Source of the DNA: RGIG8748 sp045606045
GTDB taxonomy: Bacteria > Bacillota > Clostridia > UMGS1810
Direction of reading: 5' to 3'
Length of the DNA stretch: 11,046 nt
NCBI GenBank assembly: GCA_045606045.1
Contig: JAZURE010000044.1
Coordinates: forward strand, 1-11,046
Shown piece after piece: positions 1 through 7,471 of the stretch; within the stretch, counting starts at the first letter, position 1; each line of letters starts with the position of its first letter. A model generated the notes under the pieces. The model was not told where the DNA came from. It did not search any database and saw only the letters and a list, made by a program, of their open reading frames with translations. A program made the translations under genes and the position numbers.

Positions 1-213
1 ACAGAAAAGCCTGCAGAAACTCGAATGGGTTCCGGTAAAGGTTCACCTGAGTACTGGGTAGCAGTTGTTAAGCCCGGCAGAGTTATGTTTGAAGTAGGCG
101 GTGTATCGGAAGAAATTGCAAGAGAAGCATTAAGACTTGCTGCTCACAAGCTCCCGATAAAGACCAAAATCGTTGTCCGCGAAGACGAGGAAATGGAGGG
201 CGATTCTAAATGA
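1..213 (+). CDS. rplP: 50S ribosomal protein L16, 3' part (partial)
   Basis: This is the C-terminal 70 residues of L16, a large-subunit protein near the A site and central protuberance that binds 23S rRNA. The reading frame is open from base 1, so the start lies upstream of the window. The visible part carries the family signature: RMGSGKGSPEYWVAVVKPGR at residues 8-27 of the fragment, followed by VMFEVGGVSEEIAREALRLA and the KLPIKTKIV segment, ending in an acidic tail. Its TGA stop overlaps the rpmC ATG in an ATGA arrangement, which favours translational coupling. L16-L29-S17 is the conserved end of the S10 cluster. Identification is firm; only the 5' truncation limits it. Confidence 0.97.
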   Translation, partial: TEKPAETRMGSGKGSPEYWVAVVKPGRVMFEVGGVSEEIAREALRLAAHKLPIKTKIVVREDEEMEGDSK

Positions 214-410
214 AAATCAATGAAATAAGAGATCTCACAAATGAAGAATTAAATCAGAAATTAGAGGAACTTAAAAAAGAGCTTTTCAACTTAAGATTCC
301 AGCACGCTACAAATCAGCTCGATAACCCCAGAGTAATTACTGATGTAAAGAGAACAATTGCGAGAGTTAAAACAATCCTTCGTGAAAGAGAATTAAATCA
401 GATTGCCTGA
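210..410 (+). CDS. rpmC: 50S ribosomal protein L29
   Basis: L29 is a small helical-hairpin protein at the polypeptide exit tunnel, beside L23, where chaperones and signal recognition particle dock. The 66-residue product has the usual length and two charged helices: MKINEIRDLTNEELNQKLEE, then a KKELFNLRFQ turn region, and a second helix with the family's RTIARVKTILRERE. The ATG overlaps the rplP stop by 4 nt. The SD-like AATGGAGGG lies inside the end of rplP at about 192-200. The gene is followed after 23 nt by rpsQ, the standard order. Confidence 0.97.
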   Translation: MKINEIRDLTNEELNQKLEELKKELFNLRFQHATNQLDNPRVITDVKRTIARVKTILRERELNQIA

Positions 411-433
411 TTAGAGAGGAGAAGCTATAAGAT

Positions 434-688
434 ATGGAACGTAATTACAGAAAAACTCGTATCGGCACAGTAATAAGCGATAAGATGGATAAGACTATCG
501 TAGTTGCCATAAAAGAGAATGTTAAGCACAAATTATACAGTAAAATCGTTAAAAGAACTTATAAACTCAAGGCCCATGACGAAGAAAATGTTGCTAAAAT
601 AGGCGACAAGGTAAAAGTTATGGAGACCAGACCTCTCTCTAAGGACAAGAGATGGAGATTGGTTGAGATTGTTGAAAAAGCTCAGTAA
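434..688 (+). CDS. rpsQ: 30S ribosomal protein S17
   Basis: S17 is a primary 16S rRNA-binding protein of the small-subunit body with an OB fold. The 84-residue product shows the signature RKTRIGTVISDKMDKTIVVA near residues 6-25, the KHKLYSKIVKRTYKLKAHDE segment, and the C-terminal ETRPLSKDKRWRLVEIVEKA. Length is normal for the family. The start is an ATG preceded by the purine-rich SD GAGAGGAGAAG at 414-424. It closes the S10-type part of the cluster and is followed by rplN after 24 nt. Confidence 0.97.
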   Translation: MERNYRKTRIGTVISDKMDKTIVVAIKENVKHKLYSKIVKRTYKLKAHDEENVAKIGDKVKVMETRPLSKDKRWRLVEIVEKAQ

Positions 689-712
689 TTTTACGGGAAG
701 GAGAGAACTTAA

Positions 713-1081
713 GTGATTCAACAGCAGACTTTATTAAAGGTTGCCGACAACACAGGTGCAAAGGAACTTATGTGCATCAGAGTGCTCGGCGGCTCCAGAA
801 GAAAATATGCCAATATCGGTGATGTTGTTGTTGCTTCCGTTAAAAAAGCAACACCCGGCGGTGTTGTTAAGAAGGGTGAAGTTGTTAAGGCAGTTATCGT
901 TCGTTCTGTTAACGGCTTAAGAAGAAATGACGGAACCTACATTAAATTTGACGAAAACGCAGCAGTTATAATCAGAGATGATAAAAACCCCAAGGGTACT
1001 CGTATATTCGGACCTATAGCTCGTGAGCTCAGAGACAAAGATTATATGAAGATTTTATCATTAGCACCTGAAGTTCTTTAA
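713..1081 (+). CDS. rplN: 50S ribosomal protein L14
   Basis: L14 is a highly conserved 23S rRNA-binding protein that forms inter-subunit bridges with 16S rRNA and contacts L19. The 122-residue length is canonical. The N terminus MIQQQTLLKVADNTGAKELM and the basic patch GLRRNDGTYIKFDENAAVII are diagnostic, as is the end IFGPIARELRDKDYMKILSL. Translation starts at GTG, supported by the upstream SD GGAAGGAGAG near 696-706 and by alignment of the N terminus with the family. The TAA stop runs directly into the SD of rplX (AGGAGG begins on its last base), so termination and re-initiation are probably coupled. Confidence 0.97.
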   Translation: MIQQQTLLKVADNTGAKELMCIRVLGGSRRKYANIGDVVVASVKKATPGGVVKKGEVVKAVIVRSVNGLRRNDGTYIKFDENAAVIIRDDKNPKGTRIFGPIARELRDKDYMKILSLAPEVL

Positions 1082-1086
1082 GGAGG
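1081..1086 (+). promoter_or_regulatory. SD of rplX, fixes its start at 1095
   Basis: AGGAGG begins on the last base of the rplN stop codon. It is followed by an in-frame GTG at 1086 and an ATG at 1095. The GTG overlaps the SD itself and cannot be served by it, while the ATG has an 8-nt spacer, so the ATG is the start. Confidence 0.85.
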
Positions 1087-1094
1087 TGGCACGT

Positions 1095-1421
1095 ATGAAA
1101 AACAAAATTCATATCAAAAAAGGTGATAATGTAGTTGTTATTTCCGGTAAGGACAAGGGCAAGAAGGGCAAGGTATTGTCCGTTGGTGCAGCTAAGAGAA
1201 CAGTTCTTGTAGAAGGCATCAACATGGCTACCCGTCACACCAAGGCAAGAAGAGCCGGTGAAACAGGCGGTATTGTTCAGAAGGAAGCTCCTATATATGC
1301 CTGCAAGGTAATGCATATCTGTGAAAAGTGCGGCAAGCCTACCAGAATCGGTTACAAGATTATGGCAGACGGCACAAAGTCCAGAATGTGCAAAAACTGC
1401 ATGGAAGTATTAGATGACTAA
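1095..1421 (+). CDS. rplX: 50S ribosomal protein L24
   Basis: L24 is an assembly-initiator protein of the 50S subunit that binds the 5' domain of 23S rRNA and sits at the tunnel exit. The 108-residue product has an N-terminal KOW motif (KKGDNVVVISGKDKGKKGKV, residues 8-27) and the family segment VEGINMATRHTKA. The C-terminal part carries two Cys pairs, C76/C79 and C99/C102, a likely zinc ribbon as in many Firmicute L24 proteins. The start is the ATG at 1095, not the in-frame GTG at 1086, because the AGGAGG SD overlaps that GTG. The stop TAA is followed at once by an in-frame TAG. rplE follows after 20 nt. Confidence 0.96.
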   Translation: MKNKIHIKKGDNVVVISGKDKGKKGKVLSVGAAKRTVLVEGINMATRHTKARRAGETGGIVQKEAPIYACKVMHICEKCGKPTRIGYKIMADGTKSRMCKNCMEVLDD

Positions 1422-1441
1422 TAGGAAGGAGGATTTTCGCA

Positions 1442-1984
1442 ATGACAGTTATGAGAGCGAAATACGAACAGGAAGTTAGAAAAGCTCTTATGGAAAAGTA
1501 TGGCTACAAGAGCCCTATGCAGATTCCTAAGCTTGATAAAATAGTTATAAACATCGGCGTTGGCGAAGCAAAAGATAATGCAAAAGCACTCGAATCCGCA
1601 GTTGCAGATTTGGCTGCCATTACAGGTCAGCAGCCTGTAGTAACAAAGGCAAAGAAGTCCGTTGCTAACTTTAAGATCAGAGAAGGTATGAACTTAGGTT
1701 GCAAGGTTACACTTCGCAGCGACAAGATGTATGAATTCTTAGACAGATTATTCAACATTGCACTCCCCAGAGTAAGAGATTTCAGAGGCATAAACCCCAA
1801 TGCTTTTGACGGCAGAGGTAACTATGCTTTGGGTATTAAGGAACAGCTTATATTCCCCGAAATCGATTACGATAAGATCGACAAGGTAAGAGGTATGGAC
1901 ATCATATTTGTTACAACAGCAAATACCGACGAAGAAGCAAGAGAGCTCCTTTCTCTTATGGGTGCTCCCTTTACAAAGGCTTGA
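1442..1984 (+). CDS. rplE: 50S ribosomal protein L5
   Basis: L5 binds 5S rRNA and, with L18, anchors it in the central protuberance, where it also contacts P-site tRNA. The 180-residue product matches the usual length. Signatures visible are MQIPKLDKIVINIGVGEAKD, the TGQQPVVTKAKKSVANFKIR segment and GCKVTLRSDKMYEFLDRLFN, followed by PRVRDFRGINPNAFDGRGNY and a C-terminal VTTANTDEEARELLSLMGAP. The start ATG at 1442 has the SD AAGGAGG at 1426-1432 with a 9-nt spacer; a second ATG at 1451 is possible but too far from the SD. Followed by rpsN after 15 nt. Confidence 0.97.
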   Translation: MTVMRAKYEQEVRKALMEKYGYKSPMQIPKLDKIVINIGVGEAKDNAKALESAVADLAAITGQQPVVTKAKKSVANFKIREGMNLGCKVTLRSDKMYEFLDRLFNIALPRVRDFRGINPNAFDGRGNYALGIKEQLIFPEIDYDKIDKVRGMDIIFVTTANTDEEARELLSLMGAPFTKA

Positions 1985-1999
1985 GAGGGGGAAAAGTAA

Positions 2000-2185
2000 A
2001 TGGCAAAAACTTCTATGAAAGTTAAGCAGCAGAAAGTGCAGAAATACAAGACCCGTGAATACACCAGATGCAATATCTGCGGAAGACCGCACTCGGTATT
2101 AAGAAAGTTCGGCATTTGCCGTATTTGCTTCAGAGAGCTTGCATACAAAGGTCAGATTCCCGGTGTTAAGAAAGCAAGTTGGTAA
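2000..2185 (+). CDS. rpsN: 30S ribosomal protein S14, zinc (type Z)
   Basis: S14 sits in the 30S head and is added late in assembly with S3 and S10. At 61 residues this is the short zinc-binding form (also called rpsZ or rpsN1), not the ~90-100-residue zinc-free form. The four ligands are C24 and C27 (CNIC) and C40 and C43 (CRIC). The basic N terminus and the C-terminal GQIPGVKKASW are typical. In some Firmicutes a zinc-free paralogue elsewhere replaces it under zinc starvation; none is visible here. The ATG is preceded by a G-rich SD (GAGAGGGGG, about 1984-1992). Confidence 0.97.
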   Translation: MAKTSMKVKQQKVQKYKTREYTRCNICGRPHSVLRKFGICRICFRELAYKGQIPGVKKASW

Positions 2186-2215
2186 GATTTAAAAGATAAA
2201 AAAGGAGGTAGCACT

Positions 2216-2614
2216 ATGCAAATTACAGATCCTATCGCTGATATGCTCACTCGTATCAGAAACGCAAATTCTTCAAAGCATGAGTCTGTAAATGTTCCTG
2301 CTTCTAAGCTCAAAATTGAGATTGCAAGAATTTTAAATGAAGAAGGCTACATCAACGGATATGAAGTTATAGACGACGGTTTGCAGGGTATCATCAAAAT
2401 TACCCTCAAATACGCTTCTAACAAGCAGAAGGTTATTACCGGTTTAAAGAGAGTTTCCAAGCCGGGCTTAAGAGTATATGCTTCTAAAGACGAGCTTCCC
2501 AGAGTTTTGAGAGGCCTCGGTATCGCCATCATTTCTACTTCTAAAGGTATCATGACCGATAAGGAAGCAAGAAAGTTAAATGTCGGCGGCGAAGTATTAG
2601 CATTTGTTTGGTAA
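2216..2614 (+). CDS. rpsH: 30S ribosomal protein S8
   Basis: S8 is a primary 16S rRNA-binding protein of the central domain; in E. coli it is the translational repressor of the spc operon. The 132-residue product has the standard length, with the N-terminal MQITDPIADMLTRIRNANSS and the conserved C-terminal RNA-binding loop STSKGIMTDKEARKLNVGGE, where the STS motif and the following GG are diagnostic. A consensus SD AAAGGAGGT lies at 2201-2209, 6 nt before the ATG. Whether S8 feeds back on this operon, as in E. coli, cannot be told; I did not see an obvious S8-target mimic in the rplX-rplE gap. Confidence 0.97.
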   Translation: MQITDPIADMLTRIRNANSSKHESVNVPASKLKIEIARILNEEGYINGYEVIDDGLQGIIKITLKYASNKQKVITGLKRVSKPGLRVYASKDELPRVLRGLGIAIISTSKGIMTDKEARKLNVGGEVLAFVW

Positions 2615-2634
2615 GAATTAGGGAGGTGAAATAA

Positions 2635-3180
2635 TTGTCACGTATTGGTAGAATGCCTATCACAATACCCCAGGGTGTTGATGTTAAAATAGGTGCAAAT
2701 AACGAAGTTACCGTAAAGGGCCCCAAGGGCACACTTTCCAAGGTGCTTCACAAGGATATGATAATAAAGCAGGAAGGCAGCGAAATTATCATAGAAAGAC
2801 CGGATGACAAGAAAGAAAACAGATCACTTCACGGTCTTACAAGAACACTTTTAAACAACATGGTTGTTGGTGTAACAGACGGTTATGCCAAGACTCTGCA
2901 GATAAACGGTGTTGGTTACAGATGCCAGAAGCAGGGCAAAAAGCTCGTTCTTACATTAGGTTACTCCCATCCTGTAGAAATGGAAGATGGCGACGATTAT
3001 ACTTTCGAAGTTCCCGATCCCAACACAATTATTGTTAAGGGTATAGACAAGCAGATTGTAGGTCAGATTGCAGCTGTCGTAAGGGAAAAGAGACTGCCTG
3101 AACCTTATAAGGGCAAGGGTATTAAGTACGCTGATGAAGTAATCAGAAGAAAAGAAGGTAAGACTGGCGCTAAGAAGTAA
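2635..3180 (+). CDS. rplF: 50S ribosomal protein L6
   Basis: L6 binds 23S rRNA helix 97 near the sarcin-ricin loop and is needed for late 50S assembly. The 181-residue product shows the two tandem L6 domains: MSRIGRMPITIPQGVDVKIG with VKGPKGTLSKVLH in the first, and the VNGVGYR-like INGVGYRCQKQGKKLVLTLG followed by GYSHPVE in the second. The C terminus has the signature PEPYKGKGIKYADEVIRRKE. Translation starts at TTG: the encoded MSRIGRMPI matches the family N terminus and GGGAGGTGA at 2621-2629 is the SD. rplR follows after 22 nt. Confidence 0.97.
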   Translation: MSRIGRMPITIPQGVDVKIGANNEVTVKGPKGTLSKVLHKDMIIKQEGSEIIIERPDDKKENRSLHGLTRTLLNNMVVGVTDGYAKTLQINGVGYRCQKQGKKLVLTLGYSHPVEMEDGDDYTFEVPDPNTIIVKGIDKQIVGQIAAVVREKRLPEPYKGKGIKYADEVIRRKEGKTGAKK

Positions 3181-3202
3181 GATAAGAAAGGAGTAAACGA
3201 TA

Positions 3203-3571
3203 ATGATAAGTAAGAAAAGCAGCAATGCACAAAGAATAAAAAGACACTTAAGAGTCAGAAAAAATATTTCCGGTACTCCTAATCGTCCCAGATTAAACGT
3301 TTACAGAAGTCTTAGCAACATCTATGCACAGGTTATAGATGACGTAGCAGGTAAGACACTTGTCAGCGCATCTTCGCTCGATAAAGAAATCAAGGAAAAG
3401 ATTTCTTACGGCGGTAACAAAGAAGCAGCTAAAGAGGTAGGTCTTCTTGTAGCTAAGAGAGCACTCGATGCCGGCATAAAGGCTGTAGTGTTCGACAGAG
3501 GCGGTTATGTTTACCACGGTAGAGTAGAACAACTCGCAGAAGGCGCCAGAGAAGGCGGCTTAGAATTCTAA
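3203..3571 (+). CDS. rplR: 50S ribosomal protein L18
   Basis: L18 binds 5S rRNA together with L5 and mediates its attachment to 23S rRNA. The 122-residue product has an arginine/lysine-rich N-terminal tail (KRHLRVRKNISGTPNRPRLN) followed by the family motif VYRSLSNIYAQVIDD and, at the C terminus, FDRGGYVYHGRVEQLAEGAR with the final GGLEF. Length and ending are canonical. The ATG follows the SD AAAGGAG. The TAA stop is doubled (TAATAA) and abuts the SD of rpsE, leaving only 19 nt between the two genes. Confidence 0.97.
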   Translation: MISKKSSNAQRIKRHLRVRKNISGTPNRPRLNVYRSLSNIYAQVIDDVAGKTLVSASSLDKEIKEKISYGGNKEAAKEVGLLVAKRALDAGIKAVVFDRGGYVYHGRVEQLAEGAREGGLEF

Positions 3572-3590
3572 TAAGGAGGTAAAAGCTTTT

Positions 3591-4091
3591 ATGGTTAAAT
3601 TTAATCCAGATGAATTAGATTTAAAGGAAAAAATAGTCAACATCAATCGTGTTGCTAAGGTTGTAAAGGGCGGTAGAACCTTCAGATTTAGTGTTCTTGT
3701 CGTAGTTGGCGATGGAGACGGTCATGTAGGCGCAGGCACAGGTAAGGCTGCCGAAATTCCGGACGCAGTAAGAAAGGCTATAGATTCTGCAAAGAAGAAC
3801 ATGATAGCTGTTCCCAGAGTAGGTACAACTATCGCTCACGAAACTATTGGTGAGTTCGGCGCAGGAAAGGTTCTCTTAAAGCCTGCCGGCGAAGGTACCG
3901 GTGTTATCGCAGGTGGCGGTGTAAGAGCAGTTTTAGAGCTTGCCGGCATCCACAATGTAAGAGCAAAGTCTCTTCGTTCCAATACTCCTAACAATCTTGT
4001 TAACGCAACAATCGAAGGCTTAAAGAGCCTTAAGGTTGCTGAGGAAGTTGCAGCTCTCAGAGGTAAGACCGTTGAAGAGCTCCTCGGTTAA
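3591..4091 (+). CDS. rpsE: 30S ribosomal protein S5
   Basis: S5 lies at the mRNA entry and decoding side of the 30S subunit; together with S4 and S12 it influences fidelity, and spectinomycin-resistance changes map to its N-terminal loop. The 166-residue product has the N-terminal double-stranded RNA-binding domain (VNINRVAKVVKGGRTFRFSV, with the conserved VGDGDGHVGAGTGKA loop) and the C-terminal domain with GTGVIAGGGVRAVLELAGI and AKSLRSNTPNNLVNATIEGL. Length is normal. The SD GGAGGT at 3575-3580 lies 10 nt before the ATG. The stop is embedded in a 14-bp AT palindrome before rpmD. Confidence 0.97.
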   Translation: MVKFNPDELDLKEKIVNINRVAKVVKGGRTFRFSVLVVVGDGDGHVGAGTGKAAEIPDAVRKAIDSAKKNMIAVPRVGTTIAHETIGEFGAGKVLLKPAGEGTGVIAGGGVRAVLELAGIHNVRAKSLRSNTPNNLVNATIEGLKSLKVAEEVAALRGKTVEELLG

Positions 4092-4102
4092 TATTAATAT
4101 TA
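4089..4102. repeat. 14-bp perfect AT palindrome in the rpsE-rpmD gap
   Basis: TAATATTAATATTA is its own reverse complement and can also be read as TAATAT repeated. It contains the rpsE stop codon and ends just before the rpmD SD (AGGAGG). It is pure A/T, so its hairpin would be weak. A role in translation of rpmD is conceivable, but the palindrome may simply reflect AT-rich spacer composition. Confidence 0.4.
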
Positions 4103-4115
4103 GGAGGAAATAACA

Positions 4116-4295
4116 ATGGCAAAAATAAAAGTTACTTTGACAAAGAGCACAATCGGCTCCAAGAAGGATCAGATTGCAACTGTTGCAGCTCTTGGCTTAA
4201 AGAAGATAAGAGACGAAAAGATTCACGAAGCTACACCTGCGATTAAGGGTATGGTAGCAAAGGTTTGCCACTTAGTCAGTGTAGAAGAAATATAA
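4116..4295 (+). CDS. rpmD: 50S ribosomal protein L30
   Basis: L30 is a small, non-essential or weakly essential 50S protein that binds 23S rRNA between domains. Translating from the ATG at 4116 gives 59 residues, the usual length. The sequence starts MAKIKVTLTKSTIGSKKDQI, has the family's AALGLKKIRDEKIHEATPAI (typical pattern LGLRKxxxxV...PxIRGM) and then KGMVAKVCHLVSVEEI. The SD AGGAGG lies about 8 nt upstream. It sits in the invariant rpsE-rpmD-rplO order; rplO follows after 21 nt. Confidence 0.96.
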   Translation: MAKIKVTLTKSTIGSKKDQIATVAALGLKKIRDEKIHEATPAIKGMVAKVCHLVSVEEI

Positions 4296-4316
4296 ATCTT
4301 AAAGGAGGTGCCTTAG

Positions 4317-4757
4317 ATGAAATTATTTGAACTTGCTCCCGCAAAAGGTTCCACTACGGATTCAAAGAGAAAGGGCAGAGGTCACGGTTCAGGTAACGGT
4401 AAGACAGCAGGCCGCGGTCACAAAGGTCAGAACGCAAGATCTGGCGGCGGTGTAAGAATCGGTTTTGAAGGCGGACAGATGCCTATATACAGAAGACTTC
4501 CTAAGCGTGGTTTTACAAATATATTTGCAAAAGCTTATGCAGAGGTTAAGGTTTCTGATTTAAACAAATTTGAAGATGGTGCAGTTGTAGACGCACAGGC
4601 TCTTATAGATGCCGGTATCATCTCTAAGAAATTGGATGGTGTTAAGGTTCTCGGTAACGGCGAGCTTTCCAAGAAGGTAACCGTTAAAGCAGCTAAGTTT
4701 ACAGCTACTGCAGCATCTAAGATAGAAGCAGCAGGTGGAAAGGCTGAGGTGATGTAA
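4317..4757 (+). CDS. rplO: 50S ribosomal protein L15
   Basis: L15 is a late-assembly 50S protein with a long, glycine- and arginine-rich N-terminal extension that threads into 23S rRNA. The 146-residue product shows exactly this: KRKGRGHGSGNGKTAGRGHK and then QNARSGGGVRIGFEGGQMPI with YRRLPKRGFTN. The folded C-terminal part ends in KKVTVKAAKFTATAASKIEA. The SD AAAGGAGGTG precedes the ATG. The end of the gene contains the SD of secY, and only one base separates the stop from the secY GTG, so the two are probably coupled in translation. Confidence 0.97.
   Translation: MKLFELAPAKGSTTDSKRKGRGHGSGNGKTAGRGHKGQNARSGGGVRIGFEGGQMPIYRRLPKRGFTNIFAKAYAEVKVSDLNKFEDGAVVDAQALIDAGIISKKLDGVKVLGNGELSKKVTVKAAKFTATAASKIEAAGGKAEVM
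4746..4753 (+). promoter_or_regulatory. SD of secY inside rplO
   Basis: GAGGTGAT lies in the last codons of rplO and places the GTG at 4759 about 5 nt from its 3' end (9 nt from the GAGG core). It supports the GTG start of secY and implies that ribosomes finishing rplO pass directly over this site. Confidence 0.75.
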
Positions 4758-4758
4758 G

Positions 4759-6042
4759 GTGTTTAAAACTCTTAGAAATGCCTGGGCTATCCCGGACTTA
4801 AGACACAAAATGCTTTACACCTTGCTTATGATTTTTGTATTCAGACTCGGTTCCTTTATTCCGGTTCCGGGCTTAAGAGAAGGCGCGCTTGCAAGCCTTG
4901 TTGCAGATGTAGCAGGCGGCGGCAACAACCTATTCTCTATGCTTGATGCATTCTCCGGCGGTGCTTTTGCAAATGCTACAATATTTGCAATGAGCATTAC
5001 CCCCTATGTTAACTCTTCCATTATAATGCAGCTTCTTACAGTTGCTATCCCCGCTTTGGAAAGACTTTCCAAGGAAGGCGAGGAAGGAAGAAAGGTTATT
5101 GCAAAATGGACTCGCTTCGGTACAGTAATACTGGCGTTCATTCAGGCAACGGGACTTTATTTCCTCTTAAAGAGCTATATAATCATTCCCGGCTTCTGGG
5201 GCTACATTGCAATTACATTCACATTTACCGCAGGTACAGCATTTCTTATGTGGCTTGGCGAACAGATTACAGAAAAGGGTGTTGGTAACGGTATTTCCAT
5301 TATCATCTTCTCCGGTATAGTATCCGGTATTCCCACAATGATTTCTGAAATCACCAAGAACTTTGCAGCAGGTGCACTTAATATTTGGGCACTTATTGCA
5401 ATTGTGGTTGTTTCGCTTCTCATGGTTACATTTGTAGTGTTCATGGACAATGCAGAAAGAAGAATCCCTGTACAGTATGCCAAGAGAATGGTAGGCAGAA
5501 AGATGTATGGCGGTCAGAGCACTCATATTCCGATAAAGGTAGCTATGGCAGGTGTAATTCCGATTATCTTTGCCATGAGTATTATGAGCTTCCCCGCTAC
5601 AATAATGGGCTTTATAGGATACACTCCCGGAGCAGGCTTCTGGGGTAAATTCTGGAGCTTATTTACACAGACTTCATGGGTTTACATGATTCTGTATTTC
5701 CTGCTTATAGTATTTTTCACATATTTCTATACAGCAATACAGTTCAATCCCATCGAAATCGCAAACAATATGAAGAGAAACGGCGGCTTCGTGCCCGGTA
5801 TAAGACCCGGAAGACCCACAAGCGAATACATCAGCAAGATTCTTACAAGAATCACCTTAACAGGTGCTCTTTTCCTTGGTGTAGTAGCCGTTCTTCCTAT
5901 GATTCTCTCTCAGGTTATAAGCTTCAACTTCTATGCTATAGGCGGCTCTTCGCTTCTTATCGTAGTAGGTGTTGCGCTTGAGACAACCAAGCAGATAGAA
6001 TCTCAGATGCTCATGCGTCACTACAAGGGATTCCTTGAATAA
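4759..6042 (+). CDS. secY: Protein translocase channel subunit SecY
   Basis: SecY is the pore-forming subunit of the SecYEG translocon in the cytoplasmic membrane, moving unfolded proteins across or into it with SecA or the ribosome. The 427-residue product has the family length and an alternating pattern of hydrophobic stretches fitting ten membrane helices. The first is around residues 19-36, and TM2 (about 74-96) contains the TPYVNSSIIMQLL motif. The cytoplasmic loop ERRIPVQYAKR (233-243) and the large loop FNPIEIANNMKRNGGFVPGI (329-348) continuing into RPGRPT are the SecA/ribosome docking regions. The start is GTG, 1 nt after rplO. Partners SecE and SecG are not in the window. It is the only integral membrane protein seen here. 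Confidence 0.97.
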   Translation: MFKTLRNAWAIPDLRHKMLYTLLMIFVFRLGSFIPVPGLREGALASLVADVAGGGNNLFSMLDAFSGGAFANATIFAMSITPYVNSSIIMQLLTVAIPALERLSKEGEEGRKVIAKWTRFGTVILAFIQATGLYFLLKSYIIIPGFWGYIAITFTFTAGTAFLMWLGEQITEKGVGNGISIIIFSGIVSGIPTMISEITKNFAAGALNIWALIAIVVVSLLMVTFVVFMDNAERRIPVQYAKRMVGRKMYGGQSTHIPIKVAMAGVIPIIFAMSIMSFPATIMGFIGYTPGAGFWGKFWSLFTQTSWVYMILYFLLIVFFTYFYTAIQFNPIEIANNMKRNGGFVPGIRPGRPTSEYISKILTRITLTGALFLGVVAVLPMILSQVISFNFYAIGGSSLLIVVGVALETTKQIESQMLMRHYKGFLE

Positions 6043-6060
6043 ATAACAGGTGGACTTATT

Positions 6061-6696
6061 ATGAAACTCATCGTGTTGGGTGCTCCCGGTGCCGGTAAAG
6101 GCACCCAGGCCAAATTAATAAGTGAAAAACTAAATATACCGGCTATATCTACCGGTGCCATAATCCGTGAAGCCATAGAAGAGGGCACAGACTTCGGCAA
6201 AAAGGCAAAAGCCTATATAGACCGCGGCGACCTTCTTCCCGACGAAATGGTAATAGGTCTTGTGACCGAGAGGATAAAGCTCTCTGATTGCCAAAACGGC
6301 TTTATCTTAGACGGCTTCCCAAGAACTCTTAACCAGGCTGTTACCATGGAGGAAAGCGGCATTAAGATAGATATGGCATTATCTCTTGAGGTTGAAGATG
6401 AGGTTATTGTAAAAAGACTCTCGGGAAGAAGAGAGTGCTCTCATTGCAGAACTCCGTACCACATAGCTTCACATCCTCCCAAAAAAGAGGGCGTGTGCGA
6501 CGAATGCGGCGGCAAGCTTATAATAAGAGAAGATGATAACCCCGAAACTATATTATCGCGTCTTAAGGTATATCACGAGAAGACAGCTCCTTTAAAGGAA
6601 TTTTTTGAACGTGAGGGTATTCTTAAGAAGATTACCGGTAAGGACTCAATCGAAGAGACAACCGAGGCAGTTATGGAAGCTCTTAAGAGCCTGTAA
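6061..6696 (+). CDS. adk: Adenylate kinase (zinc-binding LID)
   Basis: Adenylate kinase interconverts ATP + AMP and 2 ADP in the cytosol. The 211-residue product has the P-loop GAPGAGKGT (7-15), an AMP-binding segment with STGAIIREAI (30-39), the DGFPRT motif (84-89) and the catalytic-lid arginine region DDNPETILSRL (158-168). The LID carries C126/C129 and C146/C149 in the C-x2-C-x16-C-x2-C spacing of the structural zinc site found in Gram-positive enzymes. The ATG is preceded by AGGTGG at 6048-6053, a weaker SD than those of the ribosomal genes. Codon choice is also less biased than in those genes, fitting lower expression inside the same transcript. Confidence 0.97.
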   Translation: MKLIVLGAPGAGKGTQAKLISEKLNIPAISTGAIIREAIEEGTDFGKKAKAYIDRGDLLPDEMVIGLVTERIKLSDCQNGFILDGFPRTLNQAVTMEESGIKIDMALSLEVEDEVIVKRLSGRRECSHCRTPYHIASHPPKKEGVCDECGGKLIIREDDNPETILSRLKVYHEKTAPLKEFFEREGILKKITGKDSIEETTEAVMEALKSL

Positions 6697-6711
6697 TACC
6701 GGAGGACGAAT

Positions 6712-7470
6712 ATGATATATATAAAATCGTCAACCGAAATTGCAAAGATGAAGATTTCGGGCATGATTGTGCAGGGTGCACTCTCTGAGGTGGCAAAGCA
6801 CATTTCCCCCGGAATCTCTACAAAAGAATTGGACAGTATTGCAAAGAAATATATCTTAAGTCAAGGAGCAAAGCCGTCTTTTCTGGGATACAACGGATAT
6901 CCTGCCAGTATATGCGCATCTGTAAATGATGTGGTAATACACGGCATACCATCGGGCAGGCTGTTGAAAGACGGAGACATCATATCTATTGATGTGGGTG
7001 CCGTAAAGGACGGATACCACGGCGATGCCGCAAGGACCTTTGCCGTAGGAAATATATCCTCCGAGGCACAAAGGCTTATAGACACAGCAAAGCAAAGCTT
7101 CTTTGAAGGACTTAAATATGCCCGCCACGGCGAAAGGCTTGGCTCCATTCAGGCAGCCATCCAGAAATGCGTGGAGGATAATGGATTTGGTATAGTAAGA
7201 AGATACTGCGGCCACGGAATAGGAAGGAACATGCACGAAGACCCCGAAATTCCCAATCACGGAGAGGCGGGACGCGGCATAAGACTTGTAAAGGGTATGA
7301 CAATAGCGGTAGAGCCTATGATAACATACGGCAGCTACCACACCACAACCCTTAAGGATAACTGGACTGTTGTTACATTGGACGGAAGCTTAAGCGCCCA
7401 CTATGAGAACACAATCCTTATTACCGACGGTGACCCCATACTTCTTACAGCATGCGATGAGGGTGTATAA
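6712..7470 (+). CDS. map: Methionine aminopeptidase, type I
   Basis: This cytosolic metalloenzyme removes the initiator methionine from nascent proteins with a small second residue, after deformylation. The 252-residue product is a typical type I enzyme without an N-terminal extension. The five metal ligands are readable: D94 (in ISIDVGA), D105 (GYHGDAARTF), H168 (YCGHGIGRNMHEDP), E201 (AVEPMITYG) and E232 (LSAHYENTI). Substrate-contacting H77 (VVIHGIP) and H175 are also present. The GGAGG SD at 6701-6705 is 6 nt before the ATG. AGG, GGA, ATA and GTG codons are clearly more common than in the flanking ribosomal genes. One base separates its stop from the next gene. Confidence 0.97.
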   Translation: MIYIKSSTEIAKMKISGMIVQGALSEVAKHISPGISTKELDSIAKKYILSQGAKPSFLGYNGYPASICASVNDVVIHGIPSGRLLKDGDIISIDVGAVKDGYHGDAARTFAVGNISSEAQRLIDTAKQSFFEGLKYARHGERLGSIQAAIQKCVEDNGFGIVRRYCGHGIGRNMHEDPEIPNHGEAGRGIRLVKGMTIAVEPMITYGSYHTTTLKDNWTVVTLDGSLSAHYENTILITDGDPILLTACDEGV

Positions 7471-7471
7471 A

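Noticed and set aside
1086..1094. GTG start for rplX, three codons upstream
   Set aside because: The GTG overlaps the AGGAGG SD; the ATG at 1095 has correct spacing.
6856..7341. Long open frame (161 codons) antisense to map, and other antisense frames
   Set aside because: They shadow conserved genes, have no SD or recognisable product, and have compositions expected of reverse-frame translations.
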